Assembly (NCBI RefSeq): GCF_903642205.1
Contig: NZ_CAHJWH010000002.1
Coordinates: 1 to 57,670 of the forward strand
DNA: 57,670 nucleotides
Reading direction: 5' to 3'
Source of the DNA: Caulobacter sp. S45
GTDB taxonomy: Bacteria > Pseudomonadota > Alphaproteobacteria > Caulobacterales > Caulobacteraceae
A program made the position numbers and the translations under genes. This document shows, one piece after another, positions 1 to 8,810 of this stretch; positions within the stretch are counted from its first letter, which is position 1; each line of letters starts with the position of its first letter. Below the pieces are notes generated by a model. That model was not told the origin of the DNA, did not search any database, and saw only the letters and a list, made by a program, of their open reading frames with translations.

Positions 1-72
1 CCGCTGGAAGCTGAACCTGATCGAGGGCGAGACCCCGGGCTGGCGAACCTCTACGAGCGGCTGAAAGGTTAA
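1..72 (+). CDS. 3' end of an unrecognised gene (partial)
   Basis: The first 72 bases are open in frame 1 and end in TAA, with a C-terminus reading LANLYERLKG. In frame 2 the earlier bases read RWKLNLIEGETPG, which looks more protein-like than the frame 1 equivalent. The two halves would join if one C were restored in the GGGC run near positions 42-46. This therefore looks like the tail of a gene with a possible single-base deletion (real or a sequencing error). No function can be named from so little sequence. Confidence 0.35.
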   Translation, partial: PLEAEPDRGRDPGLANLYERLKG

Positions 73-86
73 CGTCATGCTCTGGA

Positions 87-107
87 CGCCCGGAATACGT
101 CCGGGCG
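87..107 (+). terminator. hairpin after the partial gene
   Basis: CGCCCGGA and TCCGGGCG pair over 8 bp around a 5-base loop, 15 bases after the stop codon of the partial gene. There is no T-run, so it is at best a weak or Rho-assisted terminator. Confidence 0.25.
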
Positions 108-187
108 AGACGGGAGTAGGAGGGCCGCTTTGGAGCCGCTGTCGTCATTGTGCTTGCGCCGTCAAGCGGAACCCAAGCCCGCCGCCC

Positions 188-709
188 TCACGCGAACACC
201 GCCTCCACCGCCGCCCGGCTCAGCCTTCGCGCCCGCAGGCCCATCTCCAGGGCCCGCGCCAGAAAGAGGCCCAGCGCCAGGAGCAGGAAGGCGTCCTGGA
301 TCAGGAGGGCGGGGAGGTGGTAGGCGGCCTCGAGCTGGCCGGCCAGGGTGCGCATCAACGCGCGCACCAGCACCAGGGCGACGATGAAGACCATGGCCAG
401 CGGCGAGGCCTTGGCCCGCACCGCGCGGGTGGTGGGATCGACCTCCAGGTGGATGGTGGCGCCGCTGACCCAGCCGAGGCCGAACCCCGCCGCGAGCGCC
501 AGGGCGAGCCACAGCCACTGCATCCCCTCGGGCGGGTGCGCCGCCAGGGTGAAGACGGTGAGCGCCAGGAACAGGGTGGGCAGGACCCAGATGTACTGCA
601 AGCGGAACGGCCGGCTGGCCATGGCGCGGCGCATGCGCAAGGCCAGGAACACCAGGAAGACGGCGCCGCCCACGACGTAGGCGACCAGCCGTCCCGTCTG
701 ATCGTGCAT
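188..709 (-). CDS. CcdC/DUF1453-like membrane protein
   Basis: A 173-residue inner-membrane protein that begins MHDQTGRLVAYVV. About five hydrophobic segments are visible, roughly residues 6-24, 38-56, 65-86, 103-119 and 135-155. Between them lies a short soluble stretch reading HLEVDPTTRAVRAKASP. This layout (R-rich loop, GLGW-SGA turn, then a 'VDPTTR' loop) resembles the DUF1453/CcdC-like family, whose function is not established. The start was placed at the ATG directly before the first membrane segment; the longer open frame upstream is Pro/Arg-rich and not credible. It stands alone, separated from purA by an inverted-repeat element. Confidence 0.7.
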   Translation of the reverse strand: MHDQTGRLVAYVVGGAVFLVFLALRMRRAMASRPFRLQYIWVLPTLFLALTVFTLAAHPPEGMQWLWLALALAAGFGLGWVSGATIHLEVDPTTRAVRAKASPLAMVFIVALVLVRALMRTLAGQLEAAYHLPALLIQDAFLLLALGLFLARALEMGLRARRLSRAAVEAVFA

Positions 710-773
710 CCCACATCCCCCCGGACCTGCGCACGCAAGGGTAGCGGATGGGGCGGGCAGGGCAAGGGGCGGG

Positions 774-932
774 CTTCCCCTCCCCTGCGCAGCGGGGGAG
801 GTGGCGCGATGCGGATACGCGCCGTGACGGAGGGGGCGTAACCGCCCCGGCAGCATCAGGCTTGGAAACGGTGACGGCCCCTCCACCGTGCTGCGCATGG
901 TCCCCCTCCCCCGCTGTCGCAGGGGAGGAGAA
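774..932. repeat. imperfect inverted-repeat element, 'cctcccctgcg' type
   Basis: Left arm about 774-837 and right arm about 878-932 are imperfect reverse complements. Both contain the core CTCCCCTGCG(A)CAGCGGGGGAG and a second block of the form CGTGNNGGAGGGG. The element fills the gap between purA and the DUF1453-like gene. Similar extragenic palindromes are scattered through Caulobacteraceae genomes (general knowledge; copy number cannot be checked here). Confidence 0.6.
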
Positions 933-940
933 GACGGCGT

Positions 941-2233
<1,293 letters not shown>

Positions 2234-2235
2234 CG

Positions 2236-2865
2236 CTAGAACAGGCCGCCGAAGCGGTACAGGACCCGGCCGCCGAAGGTGTCGAGCCCAGGGTTGCGGC
2301 CGCCGAAGCCGGCGTTGGAATAGTGGTCCCAGGAGGCTTCCACCGCGAAGTGGCGCGACAGGTCGTAGCCGACGGTGAAGTTGGGGTTGAACACGAAGTC
2401 CGATCCCATGGCCTTGTTCCTGTTGTAGATTTTCAGGTCCTGCTGGTAGAGGACGTTCTGGGCCGGGGTGGTGGGCAGCGGCGTGCTGTCCGGGTTGAAG
2501 TGGTCGGGATAGGTATTGTAGCCGTCCACATAGGCTCCGCCGAGCCCGAAATCGCCGTAGAACCTGCTGTGGAACAAGTGGTGGCGCCACTCGATGCCCA
2601 GGGTGAAGAAGTTGGTGCGGCTGTCGGTGTTGATCTGCGCCTTGGCGTAGAACATCGGGTTGAGCAGGTAGTCGATATGGAAGGTCCTGGTGCGGTAGAG
2701 CAGCTGGACGTCCTCGGTGCCGCTCTCGTGCGGGGTGCCGGACACGCCGAAGCTGGTGTCGTGAGCATAGACGCCGACGCCCACCTCGTCCGCCAGGGCG
2801 GGCGCCGCCGACAGCAGGGCCGCGGCCGCCACGGTGAGGGCCAGGGCCCGACGCGATCTACCCAT
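2236..2865 (-). CDS. PagL-like acyloxyacyl hydrolase / lipid A 3-O-deacylase
   Basis: A 209-residue secreted outer-membrane beta-barrel protein. The signal peptide spans about residues 1-25 ([11 protein letters not shown]). The mature part has alternating aromatic strands and ends in the outer-membrane signature YRFGGLF. The motif HYSN at 181-184 supplies the His and Ser of the PagL catalytic site. In Pseudomonas PagL the third residue is a Glu 14 positions after the His; here that position is Asp195 (NPGLD). PagL enzymes remove the 3-position acyl chain of lipid A. The family call is good; retained activity is an inference. The gene sits two bases upstream of purA. Confidence 0.8.
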   Translation of the reverse strand: MGRSRRALALTVAAAALLSAAPALADEVGVGVYAHDTSFGVSGTPHESGTEDVQLLYRTRTFHIDYLLNPMFYAKAQINTDSRTNFFTLGIEWRHHLFHSRFYGDFGLGGAYVDGYNTYPDHFNPDSTPLPTTPAQNVLYQQDLKIYNRNKAMGSDFVFNPNFTVGYDLSRHFAVEASWDHYSNAGFGGRNPGLDTFGGRVLYRFGGLF

Positions 2866-2981
2866 ATGCAAGTCCTCTGGCGGCCCCAAGGGCGGCGCTA
2901 CGAAACCGGCGTCATAAAGCGACAAAGCCGCCGCATGTCCAGCCGGACGGCGGCGTGGCGGCCCGCTGCGCGACGTGCGTG

Positions 2982-4595
2982 TCAGTGGCGGAACACCCGC
3001 ACGCCGGTGAAGGCCATGGCGACGCCGCGCGCGTCGGCGGCGGCGATCACCTCGGCGTCGCGGATGGAGCCGCCGGGCTGGATCACCGCGGTCGCGCCCC
3101 CCTCCACCGCCTGGATCAGCCCGTCGGCGAAAGGGAAGAAGGCCTCCGACGCGCAGGCCGAGCCGTCGGCGAGCGAGCCCGGCAGGCCTGCGGTCTCGGC
3201 GGCTTCCCGGGCGCGCAGCGCGGCGATGCGGGCGCTGTCGCGGCGGTTCATCTGGCCGGCGCCGATGCCTGAGGTCTGCCCGTCCTTGGCATAGACGATG
3301 GCGTTGGACTTCACGTGCTTGGCGATGGTGAAGGCGAACAGCATGTCGGCGACCTCCGCGTCGGTGGGCTGGCGCTTCGTCACGATCTTCAGGTCGGCGG
3401 GCGTGATGCGGGCGCTGTCGCGCGACTGCACCAGGAAGCCGCCGGCCACCGAGCGGAACACCTCTCCCGCCGCCCGCGGATCGGGCAGGCCGCCCGTGGT
3501 GAGCAGGCGCAGGTTCTTCTTCGCGGCGAACACGGCGATGGCGTCCTCGTCGGCCTCGGGCGCGATCACCACCTCGGTGAACACCTCCACGATCGCGCGC
3601 GCCGCCGCCACGTCCAGCCGGCGGTTCACGGCCACGATGCCGCCGAAGGCCGAGACCGGATCGCACTGCAGGGCGCGCCGGTAGGCCTCAAGCAGGCTCC
3701 CGCCCACCGCGACCCCGCAGGGGTTGGCGTGCTTGATGATGGCTACGGCGGCGTGGTCGGCGGGATCGAACTCGGCCACGAGCTCGAAGGCGGCGTCGGT
3801 GTCGGCCACGTTGTTGTAGCTGAGCGCCTTGCCCTGATGCTGGCGCGCCGCGGCCACGCCCGGCCTCGTGGCGCCCAAACGGTAGAAGGCGGCGGCCTGG
3901 TGCGGGTTCTCGCCATAGCGCATGGTCTGCAGCCGCTCGCCCGCGATGGCCTTGCGCTCGGGGAAGGCGTCGCCGAGCTGGCCGGCGAACCAGGTCGAGA
4001 TGGCGGCGTCATAGGCGGCGGTGCGGGCGAAGGCGCGGGCGGCCAGCCTCTTGCGGAGTTCCAAGGTCGTGGCGCCGTCGGCCTGCAGGGCGGCGAGCAC
4101 CTCGGCCATGGCCTCCGGGTCGGTGCAGACGGCGACACAGCCGTGGTTCTTGGCGGCGGAGCGGATCATCGCGGGGCCGCCGATATCGATGTTCTCCACC
4201 GCCGTGGCGAAGTCCGCGCCCGCCGCCACCGTCGCCTCGAACGGGTAGAGGTTGACGTAGAGCAGATCGATGCCGCCGATCCCGTGCTCCGCCATGGCCT
4301 GCGCATGGGACGGGGCGTCGCGGACGCCGAGCAGGCCGCCGTGGACGACCGGGTGCAGGGTCTTGACCCGGCCGTCCATCATCTCGGGAAAGCCGGTCAG
4401 CTCGGCCACGTCGCGCACGGGCAGGCCGGCGGCGGCCAACGCCGCGCGGGTGCCGCCGGTGGAGACCAGCTCCACGCCCAGCGCGTGCAGGGCGCGGCCG
4501 GCCTCGACCAGCCCCGCCTTGTCGGAGACGGAGATCAGGGCGCGGCGGACAGGGACGCGGTCGGGCGCCGGCGGGAAGTCGGGGGCTGAGGGCAT
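2982..4595 (-). CDS. purH: bifunctional AICAR transformylase / IMP cyclohydrolase
   Basis: A 537-residue cytosolic enzyme for the last two steps of IMP synthesis. It transfers formyl from 10-formyl-THF to AICAR, then closes the ring. The N-terminal MGS-like cyclohydrolase domain begins at about residue 14 ([13 protein letters not shown]). The C-terminal transformylase domain carries the Lys288-His289 catalytic pair ([11 protein letters not shown]). The ATG at 4595 was chosen because conserved sequence starts 15 residues later and the region upstream folds as a ZTP riboswitch. The 30 bases between riboswitch and ATG have no clear Shine-Dalgarno, so the expression platform could act on translation. 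Confidence 0.96.
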   Translation of the reverse strand: MPSAPDFPPAPDRVPVRRALISVSDKAGLVEAGRALHALGVELVSTGGTRAALAAAGLPVRDVAELTGFPEMMDGRVKTLHPVVHGGLLGVRDAPSHAQAMAEHGIGGIDLLYVNLYPFEATVAAGADFATAVENIDIGGPAMIRSAAKNHGCVAVCTDPEAMAEVLAALQADGATTLELRKRLAARAFARTAAYDAAISTWFAGQLGDAFPERKAIAGERLQTMRYGENPHQAAAFYRLGATRPGVAAARQHQGKALSYNNVADTDAAFELVAEFDPADHAAVAIIKHANPCGVAVGGSLLEAYRRALQCDPVSAFGGIVAVNRRLDVAAARAIVEVFTEVVIAPEADEDAIAVFAAKKNLRLLTTGGLPDPRAAGEVFRSVAGGFLVQSRDSARITPADLKIVTKRQPTDAEVADMLFAFTIAKHVKSNAIVYAKDGQTSGIGAGQMNRRDSARIAALRAREAAETAGLPGSLADGSACASEAFFPFADGLIQAVEGGATAVIQPGGSIRDAEVIAAADARGVAMAFTGVRVFRH

Positions 4596-4624
4596 GGCGG
4601 AGTCCGGACGGGAAGGGGTTCGGG

Positions 4625-4695
4625 AGCCCAGGCGCGCGGCGATCCACCCCGCACTCCCCGGTGGTGACCCACCTTCAGCGCCAGTCGTGCGAGGC
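4625..4695 (-). promoter_or_regulatory. ZTP (pfl motif) riboswitch upstream of purH
   Basis: Read on the minus strand, the RNA contains CGACTGGCG (4679-4687), then GGTGGGTCACCACCGGGGAG (4654-4673), and CCTGGGC (4626-4632). These are the conserved elements of the pfl/ZTP aptamer in the correct order. CCTCGCAC (4687-4694) pairs with GTGCGGGG (4647-4654) to form P1. GGTGG and CCACC form the inner hairpin. The class binds ZMP/ZTP, which accumulates when 10-formyl-THF is short, and turns on purine and folate genes; purH uses ZMP as substrate. It ends 30 bases before the purH ATG. Confidence 0.9.
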
Positions 4696-4748
4696 GGCCG
4701 GACCATAGGAGGGCCGGCGAGGGTGTCAACGCAGGTCGGGCGGGCTCG

Positions 4749-5030
4749 TCAGAAGGGCCGGCCGTTGCGGCGGGTCACGGTGAGCTCGCCGACCTCCAGC
4801 TGGTCGATGCGAACCCTGCCCAGGCGCGCGTCGCCGACCGCCAGCCGTCCTATGGCCAGGGCGCCCACCGCCAGCGCGCCGACGGCCAGCCCGAACACCG
4901 CGACCAGGCCGAACGAGCCGAACGGAAGGGCGAGGGGTCGTATCGGTCCGCCCACCGTGGGGCCATGTCGCGGCGACCAGTGCACCAGCTCAGGCGCGTC
5001 CAGCTCGGCTGTGGGGTCGTCGTGATCCAT
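4749..5030 (-). CDS. small protein with AVGALAIG-type repeats
   Basis: A 93-residue protein of unknown function. Residues 1-30 are polar. They are followed by a short hydrophobic segment (about 36-50), then a run of five-residue-like repeats: [17 protein letters not shown], then [20 protein letters not shown]. Every second or third position is hydrophobic, as in pentapeptide/beta-helix or lattice-forming bactofilin-like folds; this is inference. The ATG is clear and the gene stands alone between purH and the divergent yebC-family gene. Confidence 0.6.
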   Translation of the reverse strand: MDHDDPTAELDAPELVHWSPRHGPTVGGPIRPLALPFGSFGLVAVFGLAVGALAVGALAIGRLAVGDARLGRVRIDQLEVGELTVTRRNGRPF

Positions 5031-5158
5031 TGCGCACGAACGGCTGCGCTGGAGCCCTGTTCCGTGCAGGGCGGATGACGCGGCGGCCGGGCGGCGCTAG
5101 AACCCGGCCCTTCCGGGCAGGCCTGTCGGCCACGCCCCGCAACCTCGACGACACGCAC

Positions 5159-5905
5159 ATGGCCGGCCATTCCAAGTTCAAGAACATCCAGTTCCGCAAG
5201 GGGCGCCAGGACAAGATCCGCTCCAAGCTGTTCTCCAAGCTGTCGCGCGACATCACGCTCGCCGCCAAGACCGGCGTGCCAGACCCCAAGGACAACGCCC
5301 GCCTGCGCCTGGCCATCGCGGCGGCCAAGGCGGAGTCGATGCCCAAGGACAACATCGACCGGGCCATAAAGAAGGCCGCGGGCGGGGAGGCCGACACCTA
5401 TGAGGAGATCCGCTACGAGGGCTTCGGCCCTGGCGGCGTGGGCCTGATCGTGGAGGTGCTCACCGATAACCGCAACCGCGCCGCCGCCAACGTGCGCGCC
5501 ATCTTCGGCAAGAACGGCGGCGCGCTGGGGGAGACCGGCTCGGTCGCCTTCATGTTCGACCGGCTGGGCGAGGTCGTCTATCCGGCCAAGGCGGCCAGCG
5601 ACGACGCCATGATGGAGGCGGCCATCGAGGCCGGGGCCGAGGACGTGGAGAGCGACGAGGAGACCCACACCGTGTTCACCGGCTTCGAGGACCTGGGTGC
5701 GGTCATCGAGGCGCTGGAGGCGAAGTTCGGCGCGCCGAAACGCACCGGCATCGTCTGGCGACCGAAGTCGCTCACGCCTGTAGAGGGCGAGCAGGCGGCC
5801 TCCCTGCTCAAGCTGATGGACGCGCTGGACGACGAGGACGACGTTCAGACCGTCTTCCCGAACTCCGACATCAGCGAGGAGGAGATGGAGCGGCTCAGCG
5901 CCTAA
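5159..5905 (+). CDS. YebC/PmpR-family regulatory protein
   Basis: A 248-residue protein that starts with the family signature [18 protein letters not shown]. It continues with the conserved blocks [28 protein letters not shown] and [22 protein letters not shown]. The whole length matches the family. YebC proteins act in the cytosol as DNA-binding regulators or, as shown more recently for some members, assist ribosomes at difficult motifs. In many alphaproteobacteria the gene precedes ruvC; here the next gene is an efflux component, so that link is absent. The start was set at the conserved MAGHSKF rather than the longer upstream frame. Confidence 0.95.
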   Translation: MAGHSKFKNIQFRKGRQDKIRSKLFSKLSRDITLAAKTGVPDPKDNARLRLAIAAAKAESMPKDNIDRAIKKAAGGEADTYEEIRYEGFGPGGVGLIVEVLTDNRNRAAANVRAIFGKNGGALGETGSVAFMFDRLGEVVYPAKAASDDAMMEAAIEAGAEDVESDEETHTVFTGFEDLGAVIEALEAKFGAPKRTGIVWRPKSLTPVEGEQAASLLKLMDALDDEDDVQTVFPNSDISEEEMERLSA

Positions 5906-6009
5906 ACCGCGGCTCCGCGGCCTGCAGACGCAGTGACTTGGCCTCCCGCTTAGGTTCAATACGCTTACGCTTGCTCCGCCCGCTCCGCGCGCCGGGGCGC
6001 GGACTGTTC

Positions 6010-7572
6010 ATGAGGTCGCCCTTGCAGACAGCGATCCGCAGACCCCGAGCGCGGCCGGGCGGCCTGGTCGCTGCGGCCGTCCTGCTGGCTGCGAGCCTGG
6101 CAGGATGCGCAGGCGGCGGCATATCGCACCCCTCCACGGTCATGCCCGCCGCCTACCAGGCGCCCGGCAAGTCGGACCCGGCCCTGTCGCCCCAGGCGCT
6201 GGACGCCTGGTGGCGGCTCTACGACGATCCCCAGCTCACCGGCCTGGTGGAAGGCGCGATGCAGGCCAGCCCCGACGCGCGCACCGGGCTGCAGCGCATC
6301 GCGGAGTCCCGCGCCGCCCGGTCCCAGGCCCTGGCGGCCTACCTGCCCCAGGGCGACCTGCTGGGTTCGGCCCAGAACCAGCACACCTCCGAGAGCTTCG
6401 GGGGGCTGGGCGTCAGCACAGGGCTCGGCAGCACCACGACCGGGACGGGTTCGGTCGGGACGACGGGAACGACGGGAACCACGACCACCAGCGATTCCGG
6501 CGCCGTCCTGACGCCCTCGGGCAGCCTGCAGACCTACGCCGCCCAGTTCAACGTCTCCTACGAGCTGGACATCTTCGGCCGCAGACGGGCGGCCAAGCGG
6601 GCGGCGGACGCGGACCTGTGGACCCAGCGCTTCGACTACGAGGCGGTGCGCTCGATGCTGGCCACCAACGTGGCCAACGACCTGTTCCAGGCCCGCGGCG
6701 ACGCCATCCAGCTGGCCGAGGCGCGGGAAACCTACCGCATCGCCCAGTCGCTGGCCCGCTCGGCCGACCTGTCGGCCTCCCATGGCCTGACCTCGACCTC
6801 CGACGCCGCCCGGCTGGAGAGCGATGCGGCCACCGACGCGGCCGAGGTCGTGCGGCTGGAGGCGGTGGGCCGGGCCGCCCGCCGCACCCTGCTCGACCTG
6901 GTCGGCCGCGGCCTGGACGGGATCGAGACCCTGGTGGTGGAGCCTGTGGCCGTAGCCCCGCCCGTGCCGCCGCAGACCACGCCGGGAGAGCTGCTCCGCC
7001 GCCGCCCCGACGTGCGCGAGGCCCAGGCGCGGCTGCAGTCCGCGGCCGGCACGCTCGACCTCGACAGGCTCGGCCTGTTCCCGGACTTCTCGCTGGCCCC
7101 GGCGCTGGAGCTGGCCAAGACCACCGGGACCTATGACAGCTTCAGCACCATCTGGTCGCTCGGCCTGAACGCCACCGCGCCGGTGCTGGACCGGCCGCGC
7201 CTGCTCGCCATCGTGCGCGGTCAGAGGGCGCGGGGCGAGCAGGCGGTGATCGCCTACGAGAAGGCGGTGCAGGACGCCTATCGCGACGCGGAGAACGGGC
7301 TGAACACGCTGGACGCCGACCGCAGGCGCGGGGCCAGCCTGCAGACCGCGGTGGACCGGGCGCGCTTCGCCTTTGACGCCAAGCGGCGGGGCTACGACCT
7401 TGGCCTCACCGACCTCACCACCCTGCTGGCGGCGGAGAGCACCTGGCGCCAGGCGCGGCTGACGCTCTCCACCGCCCAGGTGACCACCCTGATGGACAGC
7501 GCCACCCTGTTCCAGGCGCTCGGCGGCGGCTGGACACCCCCGCCCATGCCCCAGCGGGTGGCGGCGCGATGA
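6010..7572 (+). CDS. RND efflux outer-membrane lipoprotein (NodT/OprM family)
   Basis: A 520-residue outer-membrane factor that forms the exit duct of a tripartite pump. It has a lipoprotein signal ending at Cys33 (LAASLAGC). Two OEP repeats follow, with typical phrases WWRLYDDPQLTGLV, YELDIFGRRRAAK and LLRRRPDVREAQARL. Residues about 137-164 form a Gly/Thr-rich run that looks like an insertion in a surface or hinge loop. The ATG at 6010 was chosen because it immediately precedes a positively charged n-region; the 24 residues upstream are not signal-like. It is the first gene of an operon with the adaptor (7704) and the permease (8807). Confidence 0.9.
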   Translation: MRSPLQTAIRRPRARPGGLVAAAVLLAASLAGCAGGGISHPSTVMPAAYQAPGKSDPALSPQALDAWWRLYDDPQLTGLVEGAMQASPDARTGLQRIAESRAARSQALAAYLPQGDLLGSAQNQHTSESFGGLGVSTGLGSTTTGTGSVGTTGTTGTTTTSDSGAVLTPSGSLQTYAAQFNVSYELDIFGRRRAAKRAADADLWTQRFDYEAVRSMLATNVANDLFQARGDAIQLAEARETYRIAQSLARSADLSASHGLTSTSDAARLESDAATDAAEVVRLEAVGRAARRTLLDLVGRGLDGIETLVVEPVAVAPPVPPQTTPGELLRRRPDVREAQARLQSAAGTLDLDRLGLFPDFSLAPALELAKTTGTYDSFSTIWSLGLNATAPVLDRPRLLAIVRGQRARGEQAVIAYEKAVQDAYRDAENGLNTLDADRRRGASLQTAVDRARFAFDAKRRGYDLGLTDLTTLLAAESTWRQARLTLSTAQVTTLMDSATLFQALGGGWTPPPMPQRVAAR

Positions 7573-7703
7573 TTACGAAGAGATAATGCGGCGTTGATGA
7601 GTAGTGACGCTAAAGGTTCGGGCGGCGCTTCGTCGACGGGCGGCGGAGCCGCGTCCGACACAGGCCCCCGCCCGTGCTGCAGACCTGTCGTGAAAAGGCC
7701 TGT

Positions 7704-8810
7704 ATGAGCTTCCTCCGTTCCGCCTCCGCGTCGCTTCCCGCTGCGCTTCTCGCCTCGTCGGTGCTGCTGGCCGGCTGCAATAAGCCGGCGGCGAAGACGG
7801 CCGTGGCCGCCGCGCCGCTCAGCGTCAGCGTCACGCCCGTCCGCACCCAGGTGCTGCGAGGTGGGGTCACCGCCTCCGGCCTGCTGATCCCCAAGCTCGA
7901 GGCCGCCGTCTCCACCGAGCTGAGCGGCTATCGAGTGGCGAAGGTGTTCGTCGATCAGGACGCCCAGGTGGCGCCGGACCAGCCCCTGGCCCAGCTCGAC
8001 GACACCCTGCTGCGCGCCCAGATCGCCCAGCAGCAGGCGATGGTGGACGAGCAGAAGGTCGCCTCAGAACGCAGCGTGGAGGAGGCCAAGCGCGTCTCCG
8101 GCCTGGACAACCAGGGCGTGCTGCCCCAGGAGCAGATCGTGGAGCGGCGCCTGGCCGCCCGCAGCGCCGGGGCCGGCGTCGCCGCCGCCCAGGCCCAGCT
8201 CAACGACCTGCTCACCCGCGAGCGGATGATGACCGTGCGCGCCCCCGTAGGCGGACGGGTGCTGGAGCGCACCGTGCGACCCGGCGATATCGCCGCCCCC
8301 ACCATGGTCATGTACCGCATCGCCGCCGACAACGTGGTGGAGTTGAACGCCGAAGTGTCGGAAGCCGACCTCGCCGGCATCCATCCCGGCGACCACGCCA
8401 CCGTCACCCTGCCCGACAATGCCAGCGTCGACGGCGTGGTGCGGGTGGTCAGCCCCGAGGTGGACGCCCAGACCAAGCTCGGCCACGTGCGCGTCACCCT
8501 GCCGGTGCGCGCGGACCTGCGCCCCGGCGGCTATGGTCGGGCGACCTTCACCAGCAGCGGCCGCAGCGCCACGGTGATCCCGGAGAGCGCGCTGCGCTTC
8601 GACGCCGACGGCGCCTCGGTGATGACGCTCGGCTCCGGCGACGTGGTGCGCCGCATCCCGGTCCGCACCGGCGCTCATGCGGGCGGCCTGGTGGAGCTCT
8701 TGAGCGGGCCCCAGCCCGGCCAGATGGTGCTGCTCGGCGGCGGCGCCTTCGTGCTCGACGGCGACAAGGTCAACCCGGTGCGGACCGATCCGGGAGCGCC
8801 CGCGGCATGA
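7704..8810 (+). CDS. RND efflux periplasmic adaptor subunit (membrane fusion protein)
   Basis: A 368-residue lipoprotein with lipobox LLAGC (Cys25). It carries the biotinyl-lipoyl halves (VFVDQDAQVAPDQPLAQLDD and MTVRAPVGGRVLERTVRPGD) flanking an alpha-helical hairpin (about residues 100-175) and a beta-barrel domain (ADLAGIHPGDHATVTLP). It bridges the permease and the outer-membrane factor. It starts 131 bases after the outer-membrane gene, and its stop overlaps the permease start by four bases (ATGA), indicating translational coupling. Confidence 0.93.
   Translation: MSFLRSASASLPAALLASSVLLAGCNKPAAKTAVAAAPLSVSVTPVRTQVLRGGVTASGLLIPKLEAAVSTELSGYRVAKVFVDQDAQVAPDQPLAQLDDTLLRAQIAQQQAMVDEQKVASERSVEEAKRVSGLDNQGVLPQEQIVERRLAARSAGAGVAAAQAQLNDLLTRERMMTVRAPVGGRVLERTVRPGDIAAPTMVMYRIAADNVVELNAEVSEADLAGIHPGDHATVTLPDNASVDGVVRVVSPEVDAQTKLGHVRVTLPVRADLRPGGYGRATFTSSGRSATVIPESALRFDADGASVMTLGSGDVVRRIPVRTGAHAGGLVELLSGPQPGQMVLLGGGAFVLDGDKVNPVRTDPGAPAA

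Noticed and set aside
5906-6009. Hairpin ccgcgg-ct-ccgcgg after the yebC-like gene as a terminator
   Set aside because: The six-base stem has a two-base loop, which is sterically impossible without opening, and no T-run follows.
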